From: Adiantum capillus-veneris
Taxonomy: Eukaryota > Streptophyta > Polypodiopsida > Polypodiales > Pteridaceae
Direction: 5' to 3'
NCBI GenBank assembly: GCA_014529385.2
Contig: CM043960.1
Coordinates: 38,018,781 to 38,082,780 of the forward strand
DNA: 64,000 bases
Positions 41,107 through 52,645 of the stretch are shown piece after piece; positions within the stretch are counted from its first letter, which is position 1, and each line of letters starts with the position of its first letter. A program made the translations under genes and the position numbers. The notes beneath the pieces were generated by a model. It worked only from the letters and a program-made list of their open reading frames with translations, did not search any database and had not been told where the DNA came from.

Positions 41107-41848
41107 ATGAGGATCGTCTCATGGAACGTGCAGGGACTTAGTGGGCCCCAGTTTCAGTGTCAGCGGGGCCGACTGCGTCAGGAGCTTCAGCGCTGCCTTG
41201 TGGGAGGAGAGATTGATCTCCTTATGCTACAGGAGCACCATTTGTGTGAGAGCCGCATTAGACGTTATGGTCAGCTCCTCTGTGGACGTTATGATAACTT
41301 TTGGTCAGCTGCTTTTGGACCTGGAGGCATCCAAGGTGGTGTATGTATGACTATTGCGGATTCTTTGCAGAAGCAGGCCATTGTAGGCAGAGGGGTTATT
41401 GTGCCAGGCAGGGCTCAGTGGATCACTATGCAGGTTCAGGGTTGCCTTGTGGGCTTCCTGAACATCTATGCGCCCAAGGTGCGAGTGCACGAGCAGAGTT
41501 TTGGTCACAGATAGTTGAGTCTCTGCCACAGGCAGAACATTGGTGCATAGGGGGGGACTTCACCATGTTGGAGGACCCTTCTGACAGGATTGGTGGTAGC
41601 CATGCTATTGTGCATGGAGTTGAGCTGGCAACTTGGGAGACGTTTTGAATGACTCTGAGGGTCTCGGATGCGTGGCAGCACTCTAGTTTTGTGAGGCCCC
41701 CAGACAGCCTAGCCTTCTCTCCTTCGGACCGCAGAGTGGGAAAAGTGAATCTATCGCAGATACATCGCTTCTACACTAGTGACCATTTCAGTGACTTGGG
41801 TGGGACAGTTGGCATTCTGGTAGGGACTTCCTTCTCGGACCATGCACC
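41107..41848 (+). pseudogene. LINE B ORF2 endonuclease domain
   Basis: It begins MRIVSWNVQGLSGP, with the SWN motif typical of the start of apurinic-like endonucleases. LLMLQEHH (about 41222), FLNIYAPK (about 41456) and a degraded GGDF-T (about 41550; the usual Asn is Thr) follow, then TSFSDHAP near 41829. Frameshifts occur near 41480 and 41640, with a stop at 41646. The domain nicks target DNA to start reverse transcription. Order and spacing match L1-type enzymes. Confidence 0.85.
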
Positions 41849-43560
41849 ATGATCCTCACAGTGGCAGACAGGCAGAGGAGGGGGAGCACGATGCTTTGCA
41901 TCCCAGAGAGGGTCTTGCTGGACTCTGCACTCAGAGAGAGAGTTGAGGCTCTCTGGATAGAGAGCTTGGATATGCAGGATTCTCCTGCTGACAGAGTGGC
42001 CTTAGGACTAGCTCAGATTAGTCGGTTCTTTCTCCAGGAGTCTTTGACTCGCTTGGCTACAGCGAGAGAGGAGGAGCAGCGTCTCAGACGGGGCATTGCT
42101 TCGTTGCAGAGGATGCAGGAGCAACATCCAGACAGTCCTTGGTTGGAGGAGCAGCTACAGCAGGCTCGCCAGGAGCTTGTTAGCACAGAGGAGCGGCGAC
42201 ATGAGTTTGCCTTCCATCCCCAGGCATCTCAATGGACTCAGGTGGGTGACAGAGTGACTAGTGCTTTCTTCGAGGCAGTGGGACCTCGGCATGCGCAAGC
42301 CAAGGTCAGTCAGTTGAGGAGGCCCGATGGGTCAGTTGCTTCTGAGCCAGAGGACATGCGTGCAGTTGCTAAAGACTTTTACCGTGAGTTACTATCAGCA
42401 GAGCATCAGGGTGCATGCAGGGAGCAGGTGGGGGCAGAGATGCCTTGCCTTGTGACTAAGGAGATGCGTCAGAGGCTCGAGCCGCCACTTCGGCTTGAGG
42501 AGTTGCACACGGCTCTTAGTGCACTCCCCCGTGGTAGCTCTCCAGGTGAGGATGGCTTAACTCCCAGTTTTTTCTTGGAGTACTGGGACTTGCTTGGCCC
42601 AGATCTCTGTAGTGCTTTCCAGTACATCTTGCACAAAGGAGAGATGCCTGACAGCTTGAATGAGGGTCTGATATACCTCATTCCCAAGGAGGATGGCTCC
42701 TTGGATGAGATTCGACAGTGACGCCCCATCACCATCCTCAACTTAGCCTACAAAATTCTTGCCAAGGCTCTGAGTTTGAGGATCCAGCCACTTCTAGAGA
42801 GCCTTATACATGGGACTCAAACAGGTTTTGTCAAGGAGCGCAGTATCCTTGACAACATCTTTACTTTTTGGGAGGCTTCTGCCTTAGCGCGGCTCCGTGG
42901 TGAGGATCTGGTGATTCTTCTTCTCGATTTTGAGAAGGCCTACGACAGAGTTGACTAGGACTTTCAAGAGGGTACCCTACGCACGATGGGCTTCTCAGAT
43001 GCTTCGATGAGAGGGGTGTCAGCTTTGTACAGACAGGCACACAGTCAGGTACTTTTGTCAGGAGGTAGAGGTGATCGTTTCATGCTCACACGTTCAGTCA
43101 GACAGGGCTGCTCTCTTGCCCCCTTCCTCTTTCTATTCTATGCTGAGGCGATGAGCAGGTTTTTGGTGTCGCAGCAGGTTGGTTTACCAGGCTTAGCACT
43201 CCCTATTCGGGGGATGAGCTATTGGACGCTGAGTTTGCTGACGACTCAGCCTTGTACTTGGATGGCCAAGAGGTCATCCTTCACAGGTGTGAGCAGGCTC
43301 TTGAGACCTTCTGTTGTGCATCTAGCGCACTGATCAACTGGAGAAAGACAGTGGCTTTCTCGGTTGGCAGTGCTACTGTGCCCGAATGGATGCCAGGTGA
43401 GGGTTTCAGGTGGATTCCCCCAGGGACTGCAGTTTGGTACTTGGGCTGTCAGGTTGGTTTGGACTTGTCTCCGGAGGAGCTCCCCTCCTCCTACCTATCA
43501 GGAGGAAGTTGCTACATTGGAGCTCCGCACGACTTTCTTTGGCTGGCAGAGTTGTAGTGG
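41849..43560 (+). pseudogene. LINE B ORF2 reverse transcriptase
   Basis: The frame 41849-42721 holds the linker with a coiled, Glu/Arg-rich part. SSPGEDGLTPSFF and GLIYLIPKEDGS follow (about 42537-42700). After a stop at 42719 come RPITILNLAYKILAKAL (about 42722), GFVKERSILDNI (about 42827), LLDFEKAYDRVD (about 42921), RQGCSLAPFLF (about 43103) and the catalytic FADDSALYLDG (about 43227-43265). It has several stops and shifts but all core motifs are recognisable. The motif wording is that of plant L1 elements. Confidence 0.88.
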
Positions 43561-43899
43561 CCTTCCAGGTGCCGTTGGCTACTATGTGGTACATCATTTC
43601 TTGCTGGATCTTCTCAAGTTCTTGTATCAGCCAGGTAGAGCGGCTGATCAAGAATTTCCTTTGGTCAGGGCGAGACACACTGACAGCCCAGGCCAAAGTG
43701 GCTTGACAGGTCATCACTCTTCCTTGTTCACAGGGAGGGCTAGGGATCATAGACCCAGCACAATAGAGCAGAGCCCTTCTGGGGAAGTTCATCGTCCGAG
43801 GTCTTCTTCCAGTTGAGGAGCCCTGGAAGAAGCTCTTGTTACAGCGGCTTCGTGCTAGGGTGCCTTAGGCAGGAGGCCCCTGGTAACCTTCGACCAGAT

Positions 43900-45062
43900 G
43901 GATCTTCACAGAGATGCACAGAGTTGGTTTGAGCAGGAGACTGAAGGATCGCTTCGCTGTGGGGTTGCTTCGATCTTGGGAGCACCTGCGGCGAGGCCTG
44001 GAGCAGCGTCAGCCTACTTGCATGGAGGAGCGTCTGCGACAGCCCCTTGTTCAGAACCCCATGGTTTGCACTCAGAGAGGTCACTTGGTTGGTAGTCGGC
44101 CTCATGTTTCCTGGGGTGCCAAGGCAGCGGGTCCAGCACGCTCTTTAGGTAACTGGTTACAGTTTTCAGGCCTGTCAGAGGAGCTACAAGGCCTTCAGCT
44201 ACAGGGCATGAGAGGGGTGCAGAGCATGTGCCAGGACATCTCAAAGGCAGTTCCAGCTGAGTGGCTCACGCCTCTCGAGTCAACAACGCCCAAATGGATG
44301 GGAGCCTTCACACGACTGGAGGTCCTCATCTCTGTTCGGGCTTGCTCAGAGACTGTTCCTTCCCTATTTTTCGAGCTACGGGGTGAGGGACGCTTACAGC
44401 GAGTTGCGGTAGAGGCCCCGCAGGTGGCAGAGTGTTGTTTTCAGAGGATCTGAGTGGTGGGCATCTGTGGGAGGACTTGTGTCATCGATCCCGACCCAGC
44501 TGCTCTTGAGACTGGACATTGAAGATTGTGGGCTTGGGAGTGCTGTCCACTGGCACGAGTACAGTGGGATCCTGGAGAGTGGCTTTGGAGGGACCCCCGT
44601 CTCTTCTGCAGACCACCCAGGTGTCCCTTTCTTTCATTACACTGTTCCACTGGGACGTCACATACTGGCAGCACAGAGAGAGGCTCGCCCTGCTGCAGCA
44701 CCTTATTGGCAGGAGGAGGGTCTCACAGCTGAGTTCTTGGCAGCGTTTTGGGAGAGATTGTGGGACTCACTACCGAGGCGAATCACTTTGTTTCAGTGGT
44801 TGGTCGCACACAGAGCTACAGCACTTGGGAGCTGGCTTGTGCATAGTGGTCTCTCGTCCGCATGCACAGCTTGTGACCATCTTGTGGAGAGTCAGCGTCA
44901 CTGTCTTTGGGACTGTCCCTTGGCACGGCAGGTGTGGCTGCGTGTTCCTCGGCTGATGCCCGCTCTTTCCACAGCTCGGCAGTACACTTGGGGAGCAGCT
45001 GCTTGGTCCACTCACGGGCCCGGCACTTCAGTTTGAGCTATCATCCACCAACAGGATGATAG
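43900..45062 (+). pseudogene. LINE B ORF2 C-terminal region with zf-RVT-like motif
   Basis: The frames 43914-44453 and 44467-45036 match LINE A (34-960). Near 44690-44900 lie FLAAFWERLWDS, RITLFQWLVAHRA and CTACDHLVESQRHCLWDC, a Cys/His cluster seen at the end of plant LINE ORF2. A stop at 44453 separates the frames. Confidence 0.8.
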
Positions 45063-45229
45063 TCACTGTCTTTGGGACTGTCCCTTGGCACAACAAGTGT
45101 GGCTGCGTGTTCTTCGGCTGATGCCCGCTCTTTCCACGCCTCGGCACTACACTTGAGGGGAGCTGCTTGGTCCACTCTCACGGGCCCGGCACTTCAGTTT
45201 GAGCTATCATCCACCAGCAGGATGATAGT
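44898..45229 (+). repeat. 165-bp tandem duplication in the LINE B tail
   Basis: Two copies beginning 'tcactgtctttgggactgtc' (44898 and 45063) run through 'gtttgagctatcatccacca'. The two differ by small changes. LINE A and LINE C have one copy. Confidence 0.85.
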
Positions 45230-45764
45230 GATGTAGGGGCGGGGGGGGGCGATCCACACTCCAGCCTGCCACAGAGCTTACTCCACAGGAGTGGTGCAGT
45301 GAGAGAGAGGTGTGTTGGGAGCTCATCAGTGGCCTGACACTCTGGTTCATCTAGAGGGCCCGTTGCTTCCGCATCTTTGAGGCTCGCCCTGTACCACCAG
45401 CAGAGACTGTTCGGGACTTCTGGCTTGAGCTGGTCCATACTCTCAGAGGACAGTTCGAGAGACTCCAGGGCAGTTCTGACAGCATGAGGGAGCGCGGAGA
45501 GGCCTTCCTTTGACTTTGGCGTCCTGGGCCATTTTTCACCATGGATCAGGGTGTGCTTAGATGGCACTACCGTCCACCAGTGTGGCTCTTCCCTCCTCCC
45601 ATCCCCTGATATAGCCTCATTGTACATATGTTCTTTTTTCATTGGGAGAGTGTCCCCATCATGTTTGTTGTAGTCCTCTCTTGTAGAGGAGGTTGTAGCC
45701 CTATGGGCAGTTTCATTAACTATTAGAAGGATCTTTTTCTCGGAAAAAAAAATCAATACGACCA

Positions 45765-46642
45765 TCTTGAAGATAAGGGCATGAAGACCAAGGACTTTAA
45801 AGAAGGTGGGCAGGCTCTAAAGTTTGAGACGTTCTCAGGCTTCAGGGATACCCTCAGAGGCCTAGCTTTTATCCACCAGTCGCGGCAGTTCTAGTGGCAC
45901 CAGGACAAGATGTTGCCATTACACCTGTCATAGGCAAACTTCGTTTCCATTGTCAAAGGTATGTAGGGCACGAGGAATTCTATATCATGCTTTTGGGAGA
46001 GTGTGACGTCCTTTTGGGAACCCCCTAGTACCATAAGAGCGGCGTTGTGGTCGGTTAAACACCCAAGAAGGCAACATAGAAGAACAAGAAGGGTATAGAT
46101 AATGTACTTGATGTAAAATTCAAGGACGAGTCCGTCTCATTTTGGCCATTTCAAATTAATGAAATCCAGTCTTTTTGTTTACTCTATCTACTTGAATGAG
46201 TTTAATGACAATAAAACGTCCAATCTGTCTGACCTCGAGAAGGAATGACAAGACTTTCTGCAACCTCAAGCCAATTGTTTCTCTGAGGGCTTGCCGCAAG
46301 AGTTACCTGCTCAGCAACCTGAAGATCACATGATTGATTTGATTACCAGTCACCAAACCGGCCACCTTACTGAGTAAGCAGAGCCCAGAACGAGGAAATT
46401 CTCAACCGAGTGAAAAAGCTTCTAGAAAAGGGTCTAATTCAGCCTGTATATCACCTTATTGTTCGCCAGTGTTGTTGGTATTGAAGAAAGATGGATCTTG
46501 GAGAATGTGCATTGACAACAGAGCTCTCACAAAATCACCATCAAGAATATGTTTCCAATACCCATGATCGTTCTACATGCTTTAGCAAAATCGACCAAAA
46601 AAGTGGCTATCATCGGATCAAGATCGTACCTAAAGATATATA
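45765..46642 (+). pseudogene. Element F gag-to-RT, part 3 (between LINE B and the N2 copy)
   Basis: It resumes gag text after the LINE (LEDKGMKTKDFKEGGQALKFETF), then jumps near 45880 to the protease end. The segments before the RT follow (about 46250-46400), with many stops, then WRMCIDNRAL (about 46498) and DQKSGYHRIKIV (about 46590). It stops at the target site of the N2 copy (caaga, 46643-46647). Compared with D it has lost the zinc knuckle and the protease active site. It is heavily mutated. Confidence 0.7.
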
Positions 46643-46647
46643 CAAGA

Positions 46648-47309
46648 TGTCACAAGACGGGCACCATGTGCCAATAGAAAAGAACAGACTGAACAGACTT
46701 TTAGCACTTCAATAACAACTGAATTGAAAGAGAGAGAGAGCGACGACAAGCAACGCGGAGTGGTGGAATTCCACCCCAGAGAGTATTGACCCCAAACCTT
46801 GGCGCCCCTTTCGGTATTTCTTTATATTGCATCAACACAATACAAGTCGGTACTCCAGACTCTGCACCTTCTCCAGGAAGCATGCCAGAGAATAAGCCCT
46901 AACCTCATATTTAAAGGCCCTTGGCCTGAAAGCAGTTACAGTGAAAAGCCTTCAACTCAAAAGCTTCTGGTCCAAAAGCAATGCCAAAAAGCTGCCAACG
47001 TAAATCATCGAATTTCGTACAACTGCCACGTCAGCAATCAGTGCAAAACGCGGAAATCCGTACAATGTCACGTCATCATGTTAGCGAAAAATTAGGAGCG
47101 TTCGTACAATTGCCACGTCATCAGCTTTTGCGTGGGTCCTGCTTTATTTTAATTCCTTTATGTCACTAGGGCCCCATCGGACGGGGTCTCCATAAGTTGG
47201 TAGGACTTCTTCTTCTATTACTTGTTCTTCTTAGGGTTTAGGCCCCTCGGCCAGCGTCTGTAAGTTGGCTCCATTCTTCAAGGCTTTGACACATCAGCAG
47301 TTTGTGACA
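46648..47309 (-). repeat. Minus-strand N2 copy: 3' LTR
   Basis: On the minus strand it runs tgtcacaaactgctgatgtg...cttgtgaca. It contains the conserved core (aataccgaaaggggcgcca) and several (T)GACGTGGCA boxes. Confidence 0.9.
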
Positions 47310-47329
47310 TCTCTCCTTCTTGAAAGAGA

Positions 47330-47347
47330 GTAATCGTTCGCGATTAC
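47330..47347 (-). promoter_or_regulatory. Pre-PPT hairpin of the minus-strand N2 copy
   Basis: The minus strand reads GTAATCGCGAACGATTAC: a 7-bp stem with loop CGAA, then 'tctctttc' and the purine tract before the LTR. Confidence 0.75.
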
Positions 47348-48249
47348 AGCATATCTGCAAAACAACTCAAGTTAGCTCAAAATTTCCGAGGGTCATTCCG
47401 AGGGACATTCCGAGGGACAATCGGTTTGCTCTTTCGTCCAGATCGGAACGCTTGATATTCCGGCGTAGTAAAATTAGCCATCACACCTAGACCATATTGA
47501 TCTGCCACGGGTGTCTTAATGCACTAAAATTACATACCCAGGCAATCTCATCCAATTAGGAATATCCAGTAGTTGGCACATCACAAAACACAAATGCTTA
47601 CATATGCATGTTACAAGACACAACAAACAGCGTTGTTGAGCATTCCCCCGAGACAAACGGTCTGCGGTATGAAGCTACTCAACGACTACCTCGTCACTCC
47701 CCCCACAAATAACCTAAAAAGGTCCGGTCCATGAGCTCGGAGGACTATACAACCAAACGGTCCCCAGACCGCAGTCTGCGTCGCTTGGAGGTTCAAGCAT
47801 ACCAAACGCTCCCCACGCATCGGCTTGCGTCGTTCAGAGGTTTTCTAGCATACAACGAAACGCTCCTCAGGCATCAGAGCGTCGTTCCGAAGTTTTCAAA
47901 CATATAACGAAACGCTCCCCAGGCATCGGCCTGCGTCATTCCGAGGTTCAAACAATACCGAAACAGTATTTCTCACTTCTACACCCAGGGGTACAATCAC
48001 CAATCAATGAAACCAGTATTAAAACTAGAGTCAAACAGTTCAAATCGGCACCAAGACAAGTTCAAAACACATACCATCCATTTCAAACAAATTCCAAACA
48101 AGATCAAACAGAACTCAAACTTAAAAAGCAATCTCGACATCAGTCGAACTCAAAAAGTTGACTGACTTTTCATCCTGAAACCTGCATCGAAAAAATTAGG
48201 GTTAGGTTCATTTCATAGGGTCGTAGCCGAGCACAGCATGGTCCATCAG

Positions 48250-48793
48250 GCTTCAGCTCTTGGACAAACAGTGGTTCTTTGGCGGTGATGGTAGTCCCAA
48301 GATAGCAATCGCACTGGACCTTCAAGGTCATCTGCTCGTGAAGAGACATCTACTAAGAGATGTCGAAGTTATAATCTGCTAGGGTTTCCATGGCAAGCAT
48401 TTCAGGATACCCCACTCTGCCAAAAGTTGCACTCCAAAGGAAGATGTCAAAAACCATACAACTTCGGGCAAAAATTTTCTTGAAAGCTTGCCAAGTCCTT
48501 GGAGTGTGCGGCTTGGTAGCTGTGGACATCAACATTTGCATGGCACTGCTTTTGAGAAAAGCAGTGACTCGAAACAATTCTTGGATCCTTCTTTGCAAGT
48601 GATCTTTTTGGCTTATGCCCTGTAAGACATGAGCGGTGAGGACGGGAGCGCACCCAATGCGCGATGTAGTAAGGGTGGGAGTGGCTAATAAGTCCGAGGT
48701 CGGAGCACGAAGATACCTCAAATAAATTCCAGGAGTCTCTGGTTTGCTCTGTCTGCTCTTTTGTGGGACCGGTGTGCTTTCAGAAAAGCACAC
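48250..48793 (-). CDS. Short ORF of the minus-strand N2 copy, unknown protein
   Basis: An open frame of 146 codons (48793-48353, minus) starts MCFSESTPVPQ, only about 20 bp after the primer site. It includes RVTAFLKSSAMQMLMSTA, SCMVFDIFLWSATFGRVGYP and ETLADYNFDIS. After a stop, the same line continues with MSLHEQMTLKVQCDCYL to about 48250. The N2 copy at 21273-21670 carries the decayed equivalent, so the text is conserved in the family. I recognise no domain. Hydrophobic and Met-rich parts make a typical zinc-knuckle gag unlikely. A derived gag or a captured host fragment are both possible. Confidence 0.45.
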
Positions 48794-48813
48794 GCCTAAT
48801 GCTCTAATACCAC

Positions 48814-49468
48814 AGTCACAAGACGGACACCACGTGCCAATAGAAAAGAACAGATTGAACAGACTTTTAGCACTTCAATAACAACTGAAGTGAAAGAGAG
48901 AGAGAGAGAGACGACACGCGACACGGAGTGACGAAATTCCACCCCAGAGAGTATTGGCCCCAAACCTTGGAGCCCCTTTCGGTATTTCTTTATATTGCAT
49001 CAACACAGTTCAAGCCGGTACTCCAGACTCTGTACCTTCTCCAGGAAGCATGCCAAAGAATGAGCCCTAACCTCATATTTAACGGCCCTTGGCCTAAAAA
49101 GCAGTTACAGTGAAAAGCCTTTAAAACTCAAAAGCTTCTGATCTAAAAGCAATGCCAAAAAGTTGTCAACGTAAATCACGAAATTTCGTAGACCTACCAC
49201 GTTAGCAATCAGCGCAAGACGCGGAAATCCGTACAATGCCACGTCATCATGTCCGGAGCGTTCGTACAGCTGCCACGTCATCAGCTTTTGCACGGGTCCT
49301 GCTTTATTTTAATTCCTAATGTCACTAGGGCCCCATCGGACGAGGTCTCCATAAGTTGGTAGGACTTCTTCTTCTGTTACTTGTTCTTCTTAGGGTTTAG
49401 GCCCCTCGGCCAGCATCTGTAAGTTGGCTCCATTCTTCAAGGCTTTGACACGTCAGCAGTTTGTGACA
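48814..49468 (-). repeat. Minus-strand N2 copy: 5' LTR
   Basis: As the other LTR, but its inner end has mutated (agtcaca instead of tgtcaca at 48814). Confidence 0.9.
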
Positions 49469-49473
49469 CAAGA

Positions 49474-50059
49474 CCGCATTTAGGATGTCCTTTGGATTGT
49501 ACAAGTATTTAGTGATGCCTTTTGGTCTCATGAATGCTCCAACGTTCAATAGGATGATGGACAAGGTTTTTAGAGATCACTGATCATTTGTGCGCACCTT
49601 TTTTGACGACATCGTCGTATTCTTCAAAAGTGAGACAGAGCACAGACACCATCTATTATAGGTTTTCTAGGCACTACGACAACATAAACTAGTGGTTTAA
49701 TGGGAAAAAGAGCGGTTTTTCTTGCCAAAGATACAGTTTTTGGGACACATTTTCTCTGCGGAGGGTGTAAAAATGGACCCAACCAAAGTTGAAACCATTA
49801 TAGATTGGCCAAATTTAAAGAATGTATATGAAGTTCGCAGCTTTTTGGGCTTATGTTCATACTATAGGCGGTTCATTCAAAAGTTTGTGGAGATTCAAAA
49901 AGCGGTTCCTTTTGCTTGGGGACCACCAGAGATTGCAGCATTCAAGACTCTAAATGAAATGTTGACAACTGGTCCGGTGTTGATTCTACCATATTTGCAG
50001 AAACAGTTTAAGGTTTACTGTGATGCATGTAGACGCAGTCGAGTGGGGGCTGTCTTAAA
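49474..50059 (+). pseudogene. Element F RT end and RNase H start, part 4
   Basis: The frame shows [11 protein letters not shown] (about 49513), FFDDIVVFF (about 49598), and then an open frame from 49722. That frame has [35 protein letters not shown] and, near 50005, [17 protein letters not shown], the RNase H start with its first Asp. It ends abruptly at 50059, where the LTR of element G begins. Integrase and 3' LTR of F are not found in the window. Confidence 0.82.
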
Positions 50060-50084
50060 TGTGAGTGCGCGTGTGTGGAAGCGT

Positions 50085-50159
<75 letters not shown>

Positions 50160-50488
50160 GACCACAAATGCAAGATATGGTGAGGAGGGGGCGATCAGCC
50201 CCCCATGACTACCATCATCCATGAGCAGAAGACCCAATACACAATGAGATAATGGAAGTGGGAACCCCCCCCACCCCATAAATAGGTGCCCAAGGGGAGG
50301 TAGGGCAAAGCCTGGTAAAATCCCCCACGACCCAATAAGAAAAAATATATATATGAGGGCGCCCGGACAAGGTGGGCGGCCGAACAGTGCACTCTAAATG
50401 CATATGCAAAGGGAGGCCAGCCCAGAGGCACATTAGCCGTTCATGTATGCCCTAGACCTATGAAGCAGAAGAGTGGTGTAAATCAACA
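50060..50488 (-). repeat. Element G left LTR (3' LTR on minus strand)
   Basis: It contains a (GA)n array of about 70 bp (50087-50156) and 'aaaaaatatatatatg'. Confidence 0.85.
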
Positions 50489-52577
50489 CCCCCTCTTAGC
50501 ACCGGATGCTGAACAAACCGCGTGAAGCCGAAGATGTGAGGCAAATGATGAAGATGTCTGTTGGGATGTCCACTGAAGGACAATACTCTGACGAACTCCG
50601 CAAGTGTAGCAACAGTCTGGGGCATCCCAACTGCCGAGAGATCTCCATGGTAAAGTGCCGCCACGAGCAATGTAGCAAATTGATGTACTCCGCCAATACA
50701 GGGTGAAGATACTACGTGAAGGTCCTAAAACGAGTGTGAAAACAACTCCTTGTCGTAAAAGAAGTGTCAATAGACCTGCAATTGTCCTGCCCAATAGGAT
50801 CTGCGGTGCCTGTAGTCAAGCCGTCTAGAGAAAATGGTGGAGCCCGGGAACCGTTATGAGAATGACGGGAAGCCTGTCAATGCATGAACGTGCAACCCAA
50901 AGTGGCCAGGTGGCTAAGCTGTGTAAAGCTCCGGGAAGGCCAAATGTAGAAATTTGCGCCGTAAACGTCCTCCGAAACAAGGAAAGCCAGACTAAACAAT
51001 CTGCATTGTAGAAGCTACCGTAAGCTGCAGCAATCACCTAGAGACCGCACAGACCACCACCAGATGGTGTCCTGTCAGTAGGTAGGGTAATCCAAGATGA
51101 GGGGAAAGCCAAACTCAACAGTCTTCGCTGTGAAGGGCCTCTTAGAAGAGCTGTGGTCAGACCAAGCTGTTTGCAACGTGATCATCTTGTATAAAGAAGG
51201 GAAGCCAAATTGAGTAGTTTCCACTATGAAGAACCTTTGAGAAGAGGAAAGGCCAGATCAATTTGTCTGCATCATCTTGCCTATATCTCCTGCCTCCAAC
51301 CTCCGGTGTCAACCAAAACAAAATCCGCGTCAACAACGCCACCAAACCACAACTCGGTGTGTCTCTCAGTGTGAATGAGCTAGGAGTGTCCTAATGCCCA
51401 GGTCGGGGGATAAGTATGTTGTAAGGTTACCGAGGGTGAGTGTAAGCAACTCTGAAGGTAGCAATCTAAATGATCAGGAGTGTAGAAGAGCAGCTGCACT
51501 ACCATCCAAGTCAAGCTCCGGGTGACTCCGGATGTTGTTGCGTCATGATGCTTGATCTCTCGCATCTCGCGGGTAAACTCTCCAAGAGAGTCCAAAGCAC
51601 TGAAGTCCCACTCCAGTCTGTAGATCGATACAATGAGCCTGTCCAAGAAGAGATCCAAGATCATCTCCCTAAGTCAATGTGGATGCTCCTATGTAAGCAA
51701 GTGATCTGACGTGTCGAGGTCAAGTGGTAAGTGTCTGTCCACCAAAGAAGGTGGTGTCTTCTCTAGAAATGTCGGAATCCCATATGCCATAAGCATGGCC
51801 ATCTCGTGTGAACTCCTCTGATGCTAGGTGTGTTCAAAACAAAACACAAGTCACCACCCCCTCTAGAGTGCGCAACCGCCTAATGATGGCTGGAATGAAT
51901 GGATCTCCCAAGGATCGTACGCCCGTATATGATCAAGCCAATGTCCAAGATACCGTGTACTGCAGCAGTCACTGAGAGACCACACGGACCATCACCGGAT
52001 GGTGTCCTGGCAGGAGGTAACTTCATCCTCTATGAGAAACACAAGCCATGTGGCTCCTGTCCACCCAAAAACGCAAATGCGAGGTGATAAAAACGCTGCT
52101 GTCCAGCGATTTTCAGCATGCTCGTACGCTCCCGGCAGGGTCTGGAGCGGTGCAGAGGTTCTGGGGAGGGTGGGGAATCAATGTCACAACCCCAGATGGG
52201 CTGAAAACAGAGAAAAAACAGCAGGTGTAAATGGCTGAATCTGTAGCAAATAAAGAGAATTTTCGCCAGCAAATCACCGGATGCCAAGCTGGGTACGATG
52301 GGTAAGATCTGTAAAGGGCTGATGCTGGCGCTGCCCCTTCTTATGCAAAAACGCTGCAGCCTGCCAAAAGCAAAAACACTGGCCTGATCTACAAAAACGC
52401 AGGCGGAGGGGGGGTCCTCCGCGATGAAAAACTCCAAAATTTCGCCGCTTGCCTGGCCTTCTGCAAAACTCTGGCAAATTTGGCTCCAATTGCAGAAACG
52501 CTGGCAGATCTGATCTTAGGAGGGGTACCTGATGCGGAAGCACCCAGGCCATGGAGAGCCTGAAGTTGCTGATAACA
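50489..52577 (-). other. Element G interior, non-coding
   Basis: No recognisable protein. It holds dispersed direct repeats, for example 'gatggtgtcctg(t/g)cag.aggta' near 51065 and 52000, and a repeated 'gggaagccaaa' block near 51105-51260. It is rich in 'aaaaacgctg'-type motifs at 52290-52500. Confidence 0.55.
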
Positions 52578-52596
52578 TGTGAGACTGCGCGTGTGC

Positions 52597-52645
<49 letters not shown>

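Larger units (their letters stand above)
33589..45749 (+). mobile_element. LINE copy B: near full-length L1-type LINE with two nested insertions
   Basis: A 15-bp duplication (aaatcaatatgacca at 33574-33588, aaatcaatacgacca at 45750-45764, one mismatch) brackets the element. It ends in an A-rich tail (45744-45752, overlapping the duplication). Order: C-rich 5' leader, ORF1 (DUF4283-like plus CCHC), ORF2 endonuclease, RT, zf-RVT-like tail. It contains a solo LTR (33865-35480) and a gypsy patch (36778-40650). Without these it is about 6.7 kb. Frames carry several stops. The 5' leader matches that of LINE C (60988 downwards), so the 5' end is probably complete. Confidence 0.88.
46648..49468 (-). 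mobile_element. N2-type non-autonomous LTR element, minus strand
   Basis: LTRs at 46648-47309 and 48814-49468 are reversed relative to N2 at 20434. Duplications 'caaga' lie at 46643-46647 and 49469-49473. On the minus strand the primer site gtggtattagagc lies next to 48813. The hairpin and the purine tract aagaaggagaga precede the LTR ending at 47309. Removal rejoins the RT frame of element F. The interior keeps one open frame of 146 codons and the 54-bp repeats, but the LTRs lack the telobox array. Confidence 0.92.

Noticed and set aside
33589-45749. A gene cluster or captured operon in the middle of the window
   Set aside because: All coding pieces are gag, pol or LINE ORFs with matching counterparts elsewhere in the window.
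50087-50156. Arg-Glu repeat protein
   Set aside because: A (GA)n array in an LTR translated in frame; the same happens at 19261, 27348, 32535 and 56591.
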